Below, piece by piece: positions 1-12,127 of a DNA stretch of 64,000 nucleotides. The notes below the pieces were generated by a model that was not told the DNA's origin, did no database searches, and saw only the letters and a list, made by a program, of their open reading frames with translations. A program made the position numbers and the translations under genes. This stretch comes from Eupeodes corollae (Eukaryota; Arthropoda; Insecta; Diptera; Syrphidae): positions 116,409,575-116,473,574 of the forward strand of contig NC_079149.1 in NCBI RefSeq assembly GCF_945859685.1. The letters run 5' to 3'. The stretch's first letter is position 1. Each line of letters begins with the position of its first letter.

Positions 1-240
1 CCAAATTTAAAAATTTTGTGTATTAACGTACCAACCGATTGGGAAATGTGCTTCGTCACTGAAGATTTTTTTTTCTCGAAAAATCGGCGTCCACCGCCTG
101 TTGTTGTGAATGGTCAGCTGGCTTGAGTTTTTGTGTGAGCTGGACTTTTTATGGATGTAGGTGTAGATTCAAACGCCGTAATGTGCCGTAAAGCAGTCCC
201 AATTCCTGAGAACGAAGAGGAATAGAGGTACTTTCAAGCC
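1..240 (-). mobile_element. Decayed mariner-like transposase, central part
   Basis: On the minus strand, interrupted frames read a central region of a Tc1/mariner-type (IS630 superfamily) transposase. Visible pieces are RSQELGL, KVQLTQKLKP and FSDEAHF, the last containing the first catalytic Asp. Stops and frameshifts abolish coding. The fragment is cut by the window edge on the left. It probably belongs to the same family as the fragments near 30.2 and 38.9 kb, which cover other parts of the protein. Confidence 0.65.
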
Positions 241-308
241 AATAGCAGTTGTGACTGCTATTAAATTTTGTAGGTACTATATACATTATGACAAGGTATC
301 AAAGAGGA

Positions 309-650
309 ATAAAAACCCAAAAAAAAACACTACTTAAAGTTGGTAAAATTTAATTTTCGACTAAAATTTCGAATCCGGAAATAGTGATTTTTAAGTTCAG
401 CTAATTGCTTGAAAACCCTTACCGACAATTTTTTTTACCAAAAAAAGCGAAAACCTACAAAATCAACTAAAAACTTATAAAAATTGTTTTCGAGTCAAGT
501 TTCTTTAGAACAAAGAACAAAATTGACATTCATGTTTTTGTTTCCAATACAATATATCGTTCTTAATATTTTGTAAGACTTTTAAAAAATACTAAGAGAT
601 GGGTACGAATGAAAAGTCATCAATGTGGGTCGCATCTCAGTCTCGTTTTT
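309..650 (+). repeat. Modular dispersed repeat, copy A (head missing)
   Basis: This copy contains body-unit sequence (AAAGTTGGTAAAATTTAATT, TTTTCGACTAAAAT) and a tail with AATGTGGGTCGCATCTCAG ending in a T-run. The palindromic head is missing. Confidence 0.6.
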
Positions 651-1762
651 AGGTAATTCTATATTCTCGTTAATTTGACAATACTCATTTATCAGTTTCT
701 GACAGATTCTAAACACGAGATCAACTGTTCTTCGCCAAAAAAACACCCCATTTAATTTTCAAGGACGATGCGACATCGCATTATGTCGACAGACAGTTGA
801 TTCGGTGGCGATTTATATTTTTTGATCCCGTACAATTTTGCATATATTTTTAGATGATTATACTCGGCAACAGCAATTATAATACCAAAGTGTTTCTTTT
901 GTTTTTGTCTTGATGGAGAAATATTCACAAAAAAGATTTATTACTCTTCAGCTCATAAATCATTTAACATAAACTCCTCAAAATCCATTCAATCGCGAAA
1001 ATTTTGCGGTCTTCCAAACTTGCTGTGTATCTGCATGCATAGTGAATAAATCCTACTTTATTCAAATTGCTGGTAGGGTAAAACACTTAGAGTGAACTTC
1101 CTGGCGTTTCATAAAATAAAAAAAATATTTTTGTTTTTTCAAATTAATAATAATCAACACACTAACGACTAACCATCAACAATACGGATTGTGTGTATGA
1201 TGCGCCAGAAAATTATGAAGTATTATTATATTTTCACAAAAAAAAAGAAAGGGTCTTCTGCTGCCGTGTTGGGTGTAGTCCCTAATTGGATAACCTCTGT
1301 ACATTCCACCTCACTTTTCTCTCTCACCCTCTTTAAAATATTTAAAGAAACAGAACAAAATACTAATGAGTATAGAAACATTCAGAAGTCTTCAATTTAT
1401 TTTGATTTATTTGTTTAACACATCACGCATGTTCGTTGCAAGGGTTAATAGAAAAATTATTTTATGAACCTAAATTGCATCTTCATTTTTGTAGAGTTCA
1501 ATTTATTTGGTGCACAAGAGAAAGTTTTTTTTTTCAAAATGTTTGCTTAATCTTTGATCATAAATTGTATTCATAGATCATATGAGTCAATTTAATAATA
1601 AATTGATTTCACTTTATTTTTTCTTTATTAGGTCGTTTTTTTCTATTAATTTTTGTGGGAGAGTACATACTCTAGTACATTTTAAAATCTTTTGACTTAC
1701 GATTGACTGCCTTAGTCAAAACTAGAACTAAAGAATTTCTTATTTTAGACCAATTGACGTTT
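651..1762. other. Non-coding stretch, no gene seen
   Basis: AT-rich DNA between repeat copies A and B. A small perfect palindrome, ATGCGACATCGCAT, lies near 770-783. The 75-codon frame at 1191 is low-complexity (FTKKKKGSS) with no support. Confidence 0.6.
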
Positions 1763-3188
1763 TTAACTTCCTATATGTACTTATTGTAATGGGTCCGATT
1801 TTTCGAATACAAAATTTTGAAAATTCTTGACGTTTTAAGGTCCCTAGGGTCGATATAAAAGATTTTTAGAAAGATGTCTGTGCGTTCGTACGTTCGTGTT
1901 AATTTTTTTCGTCGTCCATACCTCAAGAAGCAGAGGAGATATCCACTTCAAATGAATTTTGTTATACAGATACATAATAATGCAGAAAGACGCAGAAAGG
2001 GCTCTCAAGAAAATTGCTTGGCTGTTTTTTTGTAATAGCAGTTTAAAACGGGTTAAAAATATCGGTTAAATATCTCACGAACCAATCACGCAAGACACTT
2101 GAATTAAATTGTATATTAAAAATTTTGATTAAAATCAAATTACCAGTTTTTTTTTATAAAAAATAAAAACCTAAAAATTAAATCAAAGTTGGTAAGAATT
2201 GAATTTCGACTAAATACCTTTTCAATAATTTGAGATTATGGCATCCAACTTATTTTGTCTTATAAAAAATATTGTTTTCAACATTCAGTTACATTTTGAG
2301 AAAAATCAAATTGACAGTTTTATTACAAAAAATAAAAACCTAAAAATAAATTCTACAAAGTTAGTAAAAATTGATTTTCGACTTAAGTATCTTTTCAAAA
2401 CTTTGAGATATTAGCTTTGAACTACTTTTATCTTTTAAAAAATAATGTTGCCAATATTCAGTAAAATTTTAAGAAAAATTGAATTCCCAATTTAAAAAAA
2501 AATAAAAACTAAAGAAATTTTAACAAAAGTTGTTAAAAATTGATTGTCGACTTAAGTATCTTTTCAAAATTTGAGATTATGACTTTCAACCAACTTTATC
2601 TTATAGGAAATATTGTTTTCAACATTCGGAAAAATGTTGAGAAAACTCCAGTTTTGACAGTTTTTTTACAAAAACTAAAAAACTTAAAAAAAACAGTACT
2701 TAAACTTGGTAAAAATTTACTTTCGACTAAAATAGCTTTTCAAAAATTAAAAATATTGTCTTCAAACTTTTTACTTCACAGAAAATATTGTTTTCCATAT
2801 TCAGGAGTTTTTTTTTATAAAAATCAAAAAGTCCGTTTTTTCATAAAAAAATAAAATCTACAAAATTTATTACGGAAATTTGGTAAAAATTGATGTTCGG
2901 TTCTTGATATTTCTCAAATTAATTTTATTTATCCAGTTTGTAAAAATTGAAGAACACTACTAAATATTTTAAAAATTAGTTTTCTGCAAAAATGTATTTA
3001 ACAAAACTAGATTTTCAAACTTAACTATTTCTTTATATAAATAATATTGTTGGTAATTTTAAAATTCTTAAGAATAATTCAACTAAGAACTTTTTAACCC
3101 AACACAAAAACCTACAATCTTTTAAACAAGACAAATAGGCAGACTGGATGGGAAGTTATCAATGTGGGTCACATCCCAACCTCTTTTT
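1763..3188 (+). repeat. Modular dispersed repeat, copy B (long)
   Basis: This is the longest copy at about 1.43 kb. The head begins TTAACTTCC, followed by TTATTGTAATGGGTCCGA, a CGTACGTTCGTG-rich segment and CCATACCTCAAGAAGC. The body (about 2140-2850) is several degenerate units of roughly 170 bp, each with TTGATTTTCGACT, GAGATTATG and AAATATTGTTTTCAACATTC landmarks. The tail ends GATGGGAAGTTATCAATG then CATCCCAACCTCTTTTT. It has no coding potential. Confidence 0.85.
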
Positions 3189-3298
3189 GGTATACGTTTT
3201 GGCTTCTTAACGTGATGGCTAATATTTTCATTTAATTTGTTTTCTCAAAAATATAATTCTTGATGGTTCAATTAAAAACCTCAGATAGCGTTATTGCA

Positions 3299-4170
3299 AG
3301 GGCAGATCCAGACTTTTAAACGGGGAGCTGTGATCTGTCACACACTTAACATTACAATGAGTATGTGAGCACCGCTTTAAAATGTCGTTTAATGTTCTTT
3401 AAAGGGTGCTGACAAAATTTAAATAACATAATACATATCTTAACTTTACATTTACATATTTCAAGTTACAACCTAATTTATTACATTATTTTAGGAAACT
3501 TTTCCAGCAAGATATGGTCTAACTTTTTAATTTGGACGACTCACTACATTTGAAAGCATTCCAATATCTAAATATTCCACAATTAAGAACTAAAATAGAA
3601 TAGTTTAGTTTGTTAATGCATTTCACGCAGAAATGTTAGAAAGTGTTTTAAAACGCTGCTATTTTCTAAAATAATATATTCTGTTCTTATTGGCATTTCC
3701 ATAATTGCGAAGAACTCTTAGAAAAATATGTAGGTACAAAAATGCAGGCAATGAAAAAGTTGGCCATAAACATGTAATAATCTTTCGAAATCAATTTTCG
3801 AGAGTCTATGATGACTAGATTAGAGCGGATGCTAGAAGACACGTTACTATTTTGCGTAAACGTTTTGATTTTAAATATAAAAATGTTTGAAATAAAAATG
3901 TTGGGTTCTTGAATTTAAGGGAATAGGAGCATTTAAGTACATAACTTTTCTAAAAATTAAATAAAAACAAATTAATTTACAAATTGTTTAATGAAAAATC
4001 TCTTTTCACTTCAGTTTTTGAGAGATTCGAAGTTTTAACATTAAATTAAAAAAAAAAGACATTAGTGTAATTAGTGTCCCTTTTTGGAACATTTATATAT
4101 TCTTGAAATTAGTTTTTACGTCTCAGTTCTAGAGCATCTAAAGCAAAAAAAAAAAAACTATTTAGTTCTA
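3299..4170. repeat. Tandem duplication, unit 1 (872 bp)
   Basis: This is the first of two direct copies beginning AGGGCAGATCCAGACTTTTA. It ends after a poly-A run and ACTATTTAGT. There is no coding content; the 81-codon minus-strand frame seen in unit 2 is not conserved as a gene. Confidence 0.9.
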
Positions 4171-5061
4171 AGGGCAGATCCAGACTTTTAAACGGGGGGC
4201 TGTGATCTGTCACAAACTTAACATTAAGATGTGTATGTGAGCACCGCTTTAAAATGTCGTTTAATATTCTTTAAAGGATGCTGACAAAATTTAAATAACA
4301 TAATACATATCTTAACTTTACATTTACATATTTCAAGTTACAACCTTATTTATTAGATTATTTTAGGAAACTTTTCCAGCAAGATATGGTCTAACTTTTT
4401 AATTTGGACGACTCCCTACATTTGAAAGCATTCCAAGTTTTCTAAATATTCCACAATTAAGAACTAAAATAGAATAGTTTAGTTTGTTAATGCATTTTAC
4501 GCAGAAATGTTAGAAATTGTTTTAAAACGCTGCTATTTTCTAAAATAATATATTCTGTTCTTATTGGCATTTCCATAATTGCGAAGAACTCTTAGAAAAA
4601 TATGTAGGTACAAAAATGCAGGTAATGAAAAAGTTGGCCATAAAAATGTAATAATCTTTCGAAATCAATTTTCGAGAGTCTATGATGACTAGATTAGAGC
4701 GGATGCTAGAAGACACGTTACTATTTTGCGTAAAAGTTTTAATTTTAAATATAAAAATTTTTGAAATAAAAATGTTGGGTTCTTGAATAGGAGCATTTAA
4801 GTACATAACTTTTCTAAAAATTAAATAAAAACAAATTAAGGAACAAATAAGTTGGGAAGAAATTTATGTGTGTCATTTACAAATTGTTTAATGCAAAATC
4901 TCTTTTCACTTCAGTTTTTGAGAGATTCGAAGTTTTAACATTAAATTAAAAAAAAAGACATTAGTGTAATTTGTGTCCCTTTTTGGAACATTTATATATT
5001 CTTGAAATTAGTTTTTACGTCTCAGTTCTAGAGCATCTAAAGCAAAAAAAAACTATTTAGT
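4171..5061. repeat. Tandem duplication, unit 2 (about 891 bp)
   Basis: The second copy is nearly identical to unit 1. It lacks TTTAAGGG at the point matching unit 1 near 3915. It has an extra segment of about 35 bases near 4840-4875 (AGGAACAAATAAGTTGGG and following). These indels show that the two units have begun to diverge. Confidence 0.9.
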
Positions 5062-8000
5062 ACAGAATTTCAAAACAAAATATTCAAACATGTCTTATTT
5101 CACGAAGTTTTCTGAAAGTAGAACACCATAGAACAAAAATAGGTCCTTTAGGTACACTACACATGCCATTTTCCAATTTCAAAATTATTAATAAAATTTT
5201 AAAATTACTAACAATTATTTTCTGTTGCCTTATGCTCCTGATTCATTTTAAATTGGGTTGTCAACGAATTAAATATATATGGACATATGTCAAATGAGGA
5301 AAATCCAACCATATATATCTATAAATATATACTCTTATGTCTTCCTTATTAAAACACTGACCGACAGAACATCTGGAGACTTATTTAAAATGGAATCAAA
5401 TTGTCGCAAATTTAAATTGTTTTTTTTTGTACGCTGTCTGAATTTTTTACTTCTGAGTATGTTATTTATGTATACGTCCATATCTATGTATATTTTTATA
5501 TATGACGTCATTCAAAGAACAGATGTTGATAAAGTCTTCTTAAGAATTTGCATATTGGTTTGATTGCTTTTGTTCAATATAAACCATCAACTATTGTTTT
5601 CATGTGGAAATAAAATCTACATCGGTGTTGCTTGTAGTTGCTTCCATATTTTTATTTCAAAAAACAGAAAAAAGCATATTATCAAAGTCTTACCATTTTA
5701 ACTGTTAAAAATTTATATCTGTAAACAAATTTGAAAAAAACTAAAAGTAGTAATTTTGTGGTGCTACCTTTAATCAAGTTTCATTGAATGGTGAGATGCT
5801 ACAATACTTTACTTAAACTTTAACATTTAAGATCGACATTTTCATATCTTCCTCCTTTGTTTGACACTGAAAGTTTTTGAACTGCCGATAACGCATATTA
5901 CAAAAAAAATACATTTTTTAAAAACGAAAATGAAAATTTTCTTTTATTTCAATATTTTCAAGTAAATCAAACTTTGTTCTTGATATGGTAAAATTTTGGT
6001 CTAGAGGCGATTAAAGCTAAACTGTTTAAGCTGTAGGGTGATTTAAAATTTGATGTTTTTTTTTATATTGTACGGGCACTCAAGGGGGTATATAAGTTAA
6101 GTAATTATTATAAGGATATTCCCTTAAAATGATTACTTAACTTACGAATGTGAAAAATGTAAAAAAGCTGTCGAAAATTGAACTGATCGCTATTTAAATT
6201 TTAAGTTGAGTTTGAAAGCTTACATAAATACTTTGAAATGGATGGTTTATTTTTCTGAGAAACCTCATACCAGAAACGAGAGTGAAAATTCTGTTTACAG
6301 ACTAAAACGGAAATATTATTTACACTTTTGACTAAGTTTTCTTTAAAATTTGTAACTTTTGTAGATTTTATAAAATTCAAAATTAAAAAACGAAGTAGGA
6401 AACGCCTTTATGCTCTTATAATAAATGAATGGTTTTAAAATAAAATGATCAAACTATTTTAAAATATACATTTTTATAAAGCAGTACCTTATTATTGCTT
6501 TAGTAAAAATAGAACAATGAAATCGAATTTTACGTATGCGTATGTAAATAGATTCTAATAAAATTAAGCCCTTTTAAACTTTCGATTAAATATCCCATAT
6601 ATTATATTTTAAATATTTAATTTGAAACATGAAGAAAAAAGCAATAAAATTTGTGTAGCAAATTACGTTTTTAATCTTAAAAGTCATTTTAAAAACTTTT
6701 ATATCACATAAAATTGATTTATGTATAATTTTGATACCAAATGTTTGTTTTAATTATGTTCAAAGAAAATAATAAAAAAAAACTAAAAAATCAAAAAATT
6801 GCACCATGTTTGACCTACTTATAATTTAAAAACAAAATATAAAATAAAATATAAAACGACCATTAAAAAACTTATCTAAAAACACGCATCATCAGCTAAT
6901 CACGATATTTAAGAATAAACAATTTTCTTTATACAAAACGCTTAAGGGACTTATCTAAATCATTTAACTATACATGTATACAAATATTGTGTACGTTTAT
7001 AAAATGAAATAAAAGCTCCAAATGTTCTACCCCCAGAAGGACTATGACATTAAATCATCTTATCATCATAAATAACAATAATAAATTCATTTATCTTCTT
7101 TCTTAAGAAGAAATATAAATATGACATATCTTTGATTTTTCCATAATAGGCGGACAGATCTCAATTAAACCCTCTTCATTCCAGATGCTTTCGTCTAAAG
7201 TGTTAATCCATAAATCACATTCGTAATGCCCTGGATGGCCTGCCCCAGCCCTATCTCCCAGTTCTGTATTGGTCTGCCCATATAGAACACAGTGTGTCAC
7301 CCTTTAATGTTATGATTTTTGTTTTGTTTTTATTTTTAGTTTCTGATTTTTGTTGTTTTTTTTTTATATTTGTTTGTCTAGAACATAATTTTTTTAACGT
7401 CTTGTCTGGGGGATGTTCTCATCTGACAGATAACAAAAAAAATTAATTTATGGTCGATCTTTTTCCGCGATTACTCTACTGATGGTCATATGAAGAATAC
7501 GTCTTGGAAGGATTTATGACTTCGTATACCAGAAGCCAGAAGCGTATGTGCTGTGTATTATATGCTTTTTGGATGAATGAAATCTCTGGAACGTCTCGGA
7601 ATGTGTATATTTTGTATAAATAATGCAGCATGATGCATTTTATCTGTACTCTGAAAGTCGTTTCATTTCTTTTTCTGATATTCAACACACAAACTTTTGT
7701 TTTGCGAGATATATTTGTTAAAGAAATTGGTTTGAAATATATGTTTATAGCAAATAATTAATCATTTTTGATTAAGTAATTAATAATAACTTCAACTTAG
7801 ATAATGTTAAAAGTATGTTGAAATTTAAGACTCCCTACGCTTTAAATTAAACTATTGAATATGCCATTCCAATTTTACCAACAAGGCTAACTTTCTATCT
7901 TTGATTTCTATTTTAAAAAAGGTTAATTCCAAATAACAATTTGGAAAAAAATAAACCCACACTTATTACTTTTCGTTCGCTTCCATCTGTCGAGATTTTT

Positions 8001-8164
8001 GAAGTCCTATAAAATATTTATAACAACATTTTTTGTATGCTCTCAAGAAACTTGAGCCACAAAATATTTGAAGACTATTTTTTAACCGGATATTTCTACA
8101 AATGTAACTTTAAGGTAGAACAAATATTTTTTGTTCCGATAAAATAAGATTGATCAATATCTTG
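5062..8164. other. Non-coding stretch with one unusual open frame
   Basis: Mostly AT-rich DNA with no gene recognised. The one oddity is a GC-richer patch at 7140-7300 holding a 65-codon minus-strand frame, discussed under findings. A nested hairpin lies at 6093-6144. Confidence 0.5.
6093..6144. repeat. Nested inverted repeat (hairpin)
   Basis: TAAGTTAAGTAAT at 6093-6105 is perfectly complementary to 6132-6144. Inside the loop TAAGG pairs with CCTTA. This may be a MITE remnant or chance in AT-rich DNA. Confidence 0.5.
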
Positions 8165-8533
8165 GTTGGTCGAAAACTAATTTTTACCAATCTTAAAAAA
8201 ACCTTAGTCTTCTTTTTTAAGAAAATTATCTTACGTTAACACCAGAGTTTTGCATAGAATACAATTATTTTTAAGTCGATACCTTCATTTATTCTAGAGA
8301 TATTTCAGTCGAAAATCATTTTTTACCAATTTTGTGCAGTAATGAATTTTTCTAAAAAATATAAATATTTGGGGTAAAATTTCCCTTTTTTCTGCACCAT
8401 TATAGGAGCTATATTTCAAGTTTTGCATTCGTTCAAAATTTCGAACTCGACATTTTAATGAAACGTTATATATCTAACGATGTTTAGTGTTTTGGACTGC
8501 CCTGACATCTAAGACATCTAAAGTTTTTTTTCA

Positions 8534-8590
8534 CGGCTACTGCCTCTTGCAAGGAATTGACAAATTTTCCAAGAATAATTCTTGCCAGTA
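8534..8590 (+). mobile_element. Truncated SINE body fragment
   Basis: About 55 bases (CTACTGCCTCTTGCAAGG, then GAATTGACAAATTTTCC) match the body start of the SINE at 55.9-56.2 kb in the opposite genomic orientation. The tRNA head and the remaining body are missing. It abuts a copy of the modular dispersed repeat on its right. Confidence 0.6.
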
Positions 8591-9042
8591 AAAAATACAA
8601 TTTTTTAAAAAATATTACGCAAAGTTGGTAAAAATCGAATTTTGACTCGAAAATCTTTTTAAAAACTTTATATTATGGCTTCCAAGTTATTCTATCTTAT
8701 AAAAAATATTGTTTTCAACATTCGGTTAAGCTTTGAGAAAAATTGATGTTCGGTTTTCGATATATTTCTTAAACAGTTTCATTCATCCAATTTGTAAAAA
8801 CTTTAGAAATGCTACTAAAATTGGTAAAAATTTGTTTTCGACTAAAAATCTATTTAAATAAACTAGATTTTCAAACTAAACTATTACTTTACATGATATT
8901 GTTGGTAATTTAATAATTTTTAATAATAATTCAACTGACAACTTGTTTAATCGAACACAAAAACCTACAAACTTTTAAGCAAGACAAATCGACAGACGGG
9001 ATGGGAAGTTTTCAGTGTGGGTCGCATCCTAGCCTCTTTTTT
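8591..9042 (+). repeat. Modular dispersed repeat, copy C (head missing)
   Basis: This copy has one body unit plus the tail-proximal region and a complete tail (GACGGGATGGGAAGTT, GTGTGGGTCGCATCC, T-run followed by TTAA). A possible minus-strand fragment of the same family lies just left (about 8165-8345, GTCGAAAACTAATTTTTACC). Confidence 0.75.
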
Positions 9043-11750
9043 AATATTGTTAAAGTGAAAAGACCACTTATTCAATTGAATGGAAATTCCAAACTAAATC
9101 TACTTGAAGTCAATTTCACTGATGGGTCATAATAAAAGGTGTCCCTAACCTTTTATCCTTTAAACTTTTGATCTAGGGAGCAGGTCTTAATCACTACACA
9201 AAATTCGTCGAGTATGCAACACACATACAAATGGACTTTTGCAGCCGATCATTTATTTTATCGTTTACACTTCTGTGTGTGATTTAACAAAAAGATTGAA
9301 TAAATTCCATTTATTTTGACAGAAATAGTGTCAAATAAATATTGCTGCTGTTTACCGTCAATATTTAGACGATTTATGTGAATTCTTCTGATGCATGAAC
9401 AGCAAATTAAAAACAAATTCAAAGTTTTTGACGTTCAGAATTATCATCTCAACTTTTTTTTTATCATTCAAAAACCAGTGTGATTACTCTGCTACTATTT
9501 AGGGCGTCTTAAGTAATGCAAAATGTTTCTTCAACTATCATTGTATCGAAATGTAACTTCATTGGTATATAAACCCTGTGAGAATTTAATTTCGTCTTCA
9601 TAAAAAAACTAAGAATAAATGTTTATTTATAATTTTATGGACAATACCTGAATTAAAATCACTCCAACGTGGCCACTTGTTGCATACTCTCAGATATCAG
9701 ATGACCTATTTTCTGAGTCACGTTTTGCAAAAAAAGAAAAAAAAAGAAGCTAAATTCCATTTGTTCAACAAGAAATGCGATCTCATAAATTCTTTTTTTT
9801 TCGTAACAGAAGAAGTCAGAAAATTTTGGTGATTGTAATCACAAAAGCATAAGCAACTTCTGTGCTTAAAATGGAAATTGAATCCAACTCCGAGGGCATA
9901 CATGATCCGCATTTAATGATCCTCAACAATGTGTTTGCGTCTCGTTGTGCGTCTTCGCCTTTAATGGTCTTTCATTTTGTTGTGTTGAAACAAAATGATT
10001 AAATGGTGAGACTTTATGTACATAAATAACATTAACCCGGTTAATAAGTTCCATGACGTTGATGCAAGAGGAATATCAAGGTTTTATCATTTTGTTGCAC
10101 ATCCAGACAAAACAAAATAATTCCCAAAACAAAAAAGTATTTAAAATTCTTGTTTCAATATTTTAAACTTCGTCCCTTTTTGTTATTTTTGTGTACACAA
10201 ATGAGACGAATTTAATTCAACTACAACAACAACAATAACAATTTCATCAAAATGACGTAAGAGGCTCTGTCCTGGTGCTTTGTTGGAACAACATTCCAAA
10301 CGTCATAAAACAATCAAAAAATATGTTTCCATGCTTCGAAACATAAAACAAAAAAAAACATAAAAAAGAAGGAAATACATTGTTATTTAGAATAAAATAG
10401 GGTGTTTCATTTGGTGAACTGTGTTTTTATGTGGGCTAAAATTGTATTTTTAGTTTTCTCTCGTCGTGAATGTGTCCAATTGCGCTATCAAAGTTTATTG
10501 CATTCTTTTTTGGAAGGAAATATTTATCTAATTGCATGAAGCATGAGACTGTTGGTGTAGAAAGTGTGGTGTGGTTTTAAGTTCTTTTTTTTCGTAAAGG
10601 TATTCAAATATTCCTGAAAACTTAAAGCTTGGAATTTTTGTTTGAAAGGAAAATTAAAGTGTTCCTATTTTTTGCTTCCATTTTTTTAGTCGTGGGGATG
10701 TTAATTAAACAATGTTTCGTTTATTGCTGGTATGAGCAGTTTATTTAAGGACTTTGAGATCGATTTTCTTTATAGTATTTGGAAAAACGAAATACAAAAA
10801 TTGATATTAGAAGCCTAATATTCGCTAATGTTTAAAGCCTGTTTTTAGATAGTTATGCCACCAAAGCATTTCAATAGTGCAAACGATTGCTTCAAGAAAG
10901 GTAAATTGTATTAAACTGCAGGTCGGCTATATCAAAAAGAAAGATACTCGTCAAATATCTTTTGAATACGATCTTACTGCCCAAACGAAAAAACTAAATA
11001 AGATATAATCAGCAAAAAAAAACCATGAATTGCACTGCCCTGGTTTTGTATTGATGTCAAAAGTCAGAATCATCATAATCCATCAAAAGTTTTATATAGG
11101 TAAACGTTGAATGCACCTTCGAGTTTATTTAAAAAGAGATATATATTTTTTTCATGAATTTTGCTTTACTTTCTGAGTCCGTTAATGGGTTTAATTTTTG
11201 AAAGGCTTAAAGAATTAAGATAATCTACCTTTTGAAGAGATTATATTATGAATGGAATTTTTGTTTGCATTTTTTTTTACTCGCGATTTATTTTTTTGTT
11301 TTTGAATTCTGTTAAGAGAAATTTCTTCACATTGTTGGTTTGAACAAACAAAAAATATAAACTTAAATGTCAAATAAATCTGCCATTATGTCAATCAAGT
11401 TTTGCATATTATTGCATTTAACTGCAACTCTAAAGATTAATGTTAAGTGATATTCAAATTCATTATGTAGTACGTGGTTTGCTTACGATATTTTTAGGGG
11501 ATCAAAATAAATGTAAATAAGTGGAGTTCTGAAGCTTTTAAAGTAGGTATAAATGTATTGTTAGTGCCAAAGTTTTTTTCTTTGAGTTATGTTGAGATCT
11601 CTATAAAGACAGATAATATTGTAATTTATTTAACCTGAATTCATTGATCGACGTGATTTTTTTTTTGATTAAGACATTTATGTTTAAAATTATCATTGTT
11701 GAAGTGGGCTATTTATAATGAATATAAAAATGTTAAGAAAATGTTATTAT
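9043..11750. other. Non-coding stretch, no gene seen
   Basis: AT-rich unique-looking DNA. No domain, splice-bounded exon or repeat family was recognised. Confidence 0.55.
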
Positions 11751-12127
11751 TAAAAAAAAAACAGTCTGGGATGCGACCCACACTGATAACTTAATATACC
11801 GTAAAATTGGTTGGAAGCCATAATCTCAAATTTTGAAAAGATATTGGACTCAAAAATCAATTTTACCAACTTTCAGAAATGTTTTTTTTTTTCGTTTTTT
11901 TTTGTGAAAAAGTGTTATTTTTCTTTGAACAAAATTATTTTGGAAATTTTTATTTATAAAAAACGTTAGTCGATTTTTTCCAAAAATATATTTGTTTGGT
12001 ATCACGTCACAATAAGTAATATACAATTTAAGCTTCCCGAACGAACGTATAAGCGCACGCACAGACATTTCATTATAATTCATTCTACAAATCTGACCGA
12101 TTACAATAACTTTCTATGACAAGTTAA
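11751..12127 (-). repeat. Modular dispersed repeat, copy D (short, both termini kept)
   Basis: A 0.38-kb minus-strand copy. On + it reads from the tail (CTGGGATGCGACCCACACTG) through one body unit to the head (TCTGACCGATTACAATAACT, ending at TTAA 12124-12127). An A-run preceded by TTAA abuts the tail. Most of the head and body is deleted. Confidence 0.75.

Noticed and set aside
4561..4806. 81-codon minus-strand frame in the tandem duplication
   Set aside because: It is disrupted in the sister unit by an insertion and has no recognisable content.
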